A stretch of 64,000 nt of DNA from Microvirga terrestris (GTDB lineage: Bacteria > Pseudomonadota > Alphaproteobacteria > Rhizobiales > Beijerinckiaceae): positions 1-64,000 of the forward strand of contig NZ_JADQDN010000003.1 of the NCBI RefSeq assembly GCF_015694425.1, read 5' to 3'. Of this stretch, positions 62,967-64,000 are shown one piece after another. The first letter of the stretch is position 1; each line of letters opens with the position of its first letter. The notes beneath the pieces are model-generated. The model had not been told where the DNA came from. It did not search any database and saw only the letters and a program-made list of their open reading frames with translations. A program made the translations under genes and the position numbers.

Positions 62967-64000
62967 ATGAGACTTGAAAGCTTCGTTTGCGGACGTTGGA
63001 TGTCACCGGGGCAGGAGCTGGCGGAGGTTCGCAGCGCCGTGACGGGCGACGTGGTCGCCGAGGTCGCCAGCGGCGGTCTCGATATGGGCGAAGTGCTGTC
63101 CTATGCCCGGCAGGTCGGCGGTCCCAACCTGCGGCGGCTGACCTTCCATCAGCGCGCCGAGCTTCTGAAAGCTCTTGCCATCTATCTGTCAGAGCGCAAG
63201 GAGCAGCTCTACACGCTCTCCTACCAGACCGGCACCACGCGATCGGACAATTTTATCGACGTGGATGGCGGCATCGGCACGCTCTTCGTCTATGCTTCCA
63301 AGGGCCGTCGCGAGCTGCCCAACTCCACCTTCCTGCTGGACGGCGCTGTCGAGCCGCTCTCCAAGGGCGGCAGCTTCGTCGGCCAGCATGTGATGGCGCC
63401 CCTGGCCGGGGTTGCCGTCCACATCAACGCCTTCAATTTCCCCTGCTGGGGCATGCTCGAAAAGCTCGCTCCGGCGATCCTCGCCGGCGTACCAGTGGTG
63501 ACGAAGCCCGCGACGATCACCTCCTACGTGGCGCATGCCCTCGTCCGCATGATCGCCGAGTCCCGCATTCTGCCTGAGGGCGTACTCCAGTGCGTCGTCG
63601 GGTCCACAGGCGATTTGTTCGATCATCTGACCTGTCAGGACGTGGTCTCCTTCACCGGCTCGGCGGACACGGCCCAGAAGCTGCAGCGGCATCCGGTGAT
63701 CGCCCGCGAGTCGGTTCGCTTCATCGCGGAGCGTGACTCGCTCAACGCTGCTATCCTTGCGCCTGATGCTGGCCCCGGCACACCGGAATTCGACCTCTTC
63801 ATCAAGGAGGTCGCGAAGGAAATGACGGTCAAGGCTGGGCAGAAATGCACCGCCATCCGCCGCGCCATCGCGCCGAACGCTCATGTTCCTGCCGTGATCG
63901 AAGCCCTGCGCGAGCGCCTGTCCAAAATTAAGGTCGGCAATCCGGAGCTTGAGAACGTCCGCATGGGCCCGGTCGTTGGCCTCGGCCAGCGTCGGGACGT
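62967..64000 (+). CDS. paaZ: PaaZ-type aldehyde dehydrogenase/ring-cleavage enzyme, 3' truncated by window edge
   Basis: 344 codons are visible. The product starts MRLESFVCGRWMSPGQELAEV and follows the PaaZ/PaaN aldehyde-dehydrogenase domain. NAFNFPCWGMLEKLAPAILAG lies near residue 155, VVSFTGSADTA near residue 230 and the catalytic Cys294 is in GQKCTAIRR. A full PaaZ (about 680 residues) would add a C-terminal MaoC-type hydratase that hydrolyses the oxepin-CoA ring. That part is outside the window, so a stand-alone dehydrogenase is not ruled out. The PaaR-type operator upstream supports a place in the pathway. Confidence 0.88.
   Translation, partial: MRLESFVCGRWMSPGQELAEVRSAVTGDVVAEVASGGLDMGEVLSYARQVGGPNLRRLTFHQRAELLKALAIYLSERKEQLYTLSYQTGTTRSDNFIDVDGGIGTLFVYASKGRRELPNSTFLLDGAVEPLSKGGSFVGQHVMAPLAGVAVHINAFNFPCWGMLEKLAPAILAGVPVVTKPATITSYVAHALVRMIAESRILPEGVLQCVVGSTGDLFDHLTCQDVVSFTGSADTAQKLQRHPVIARESVRFIAERDSLNAAILAPDAGPGTPEFDLFIKEVAKEMTVKAGQKCTAIRRAIAPNAHVPAVIEALRERLSKIKVGNPELENVRMGPVVGLGQRRD

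Overview
The window looks like a chromosomal segment of an alphaproteobacterium of the Hyphomicrobiales (Rhizobiales) type. The base composition is high in GC. It carries DUF1236 proteins, an ECF sigma/anti-sigma pair with GGAAT-N17-CGTT promoters, several Liv-type ABC uptake systems, a TRAP transporter and many aromatic-acid genes. A genus such as Microvirga or Bradyrhizobium is only a guess from this style of gene content. No tRNA, rRNA, insertion sequence, prophage or CRISPR array was seen.

Region 1 (1-19.2 kb) is an aromatic catabolism island. A long minus-strand series runs from a truncated PDC-hydrolase-like ORF through an alpha/beta hydrolase, LigA, LigB, a YciI protein and a Liv binding protein. 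It continues with a Rieske oxygenase and its reductase, a GntR regulator, a second Liv binding protein, LivHMGF, a MetE-like methyltransferase and a second, unrelated (VOC) ring-cleavage dioxygenase. Divergent from it are a LysR regulator and a galDBC-type lower pathway (tautomerase, hydratase, aldolase). Together they would take an oxygenated, probably methoxylated, benzoic acid through a LigAB-type 4,5-cleavage to oxalomesaconate, then pyruvate and oxaloacetate. The exact substrate is not readable from the sequence.

Region 2 (19.2-24.8 kb) is an envelope or stress module: a LuxR-type regulator with a degenerate receiver, two DUF1236 proteins, an ECF sigma/anti-sigma pair and a secreted Asn/Gly-rich subtilase. 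Region 3 (24.8-32.2 kb) has a polyol dehydrogenase and then a signalling cassette. The cassette consists of a periplasmic Liv-type binding protein, a large hybrid histidine kinase, a coupled 42-codon ORF and a response regulator fused to a class III adenylate cyclase. Region 4 (32.2-42.8 kb) has a branched-chain 2-oxoacid dehydrogenase operon, a GntR regulator and a divergent TRAP transporter with a UxaA-type dehydratase. Region 5 (42.8-49 kb) has a TonB/ExbB/ExbD energiser set and an MBL-fold/FAD-monooxygenase/DUF2783 trio.

Region 6 (49-64 kb) has a second complete Liv transporter and the phenylacetate (paa) pathway: paaGIK-paaR on the plus strand, paaX-paaABCDE plus an extra PaaA/PaaC-fold protein on the minus strand, and paaZ running off the right edge. 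TetR-type palindromes lie in front of paaG and paaZ.

The items most worth a second look are: the binding-protein/hybrid-kinase/small-ORF/cyclase cassette; a 351-bp perfectly identical block shared by two Liv binding-protein genes; the LigI remnant coupled to the ligAB operon; an MBL protein that has lost its whole second zinc site; and the third PaaA/PaaC-like protein with a half-lost diiron site.
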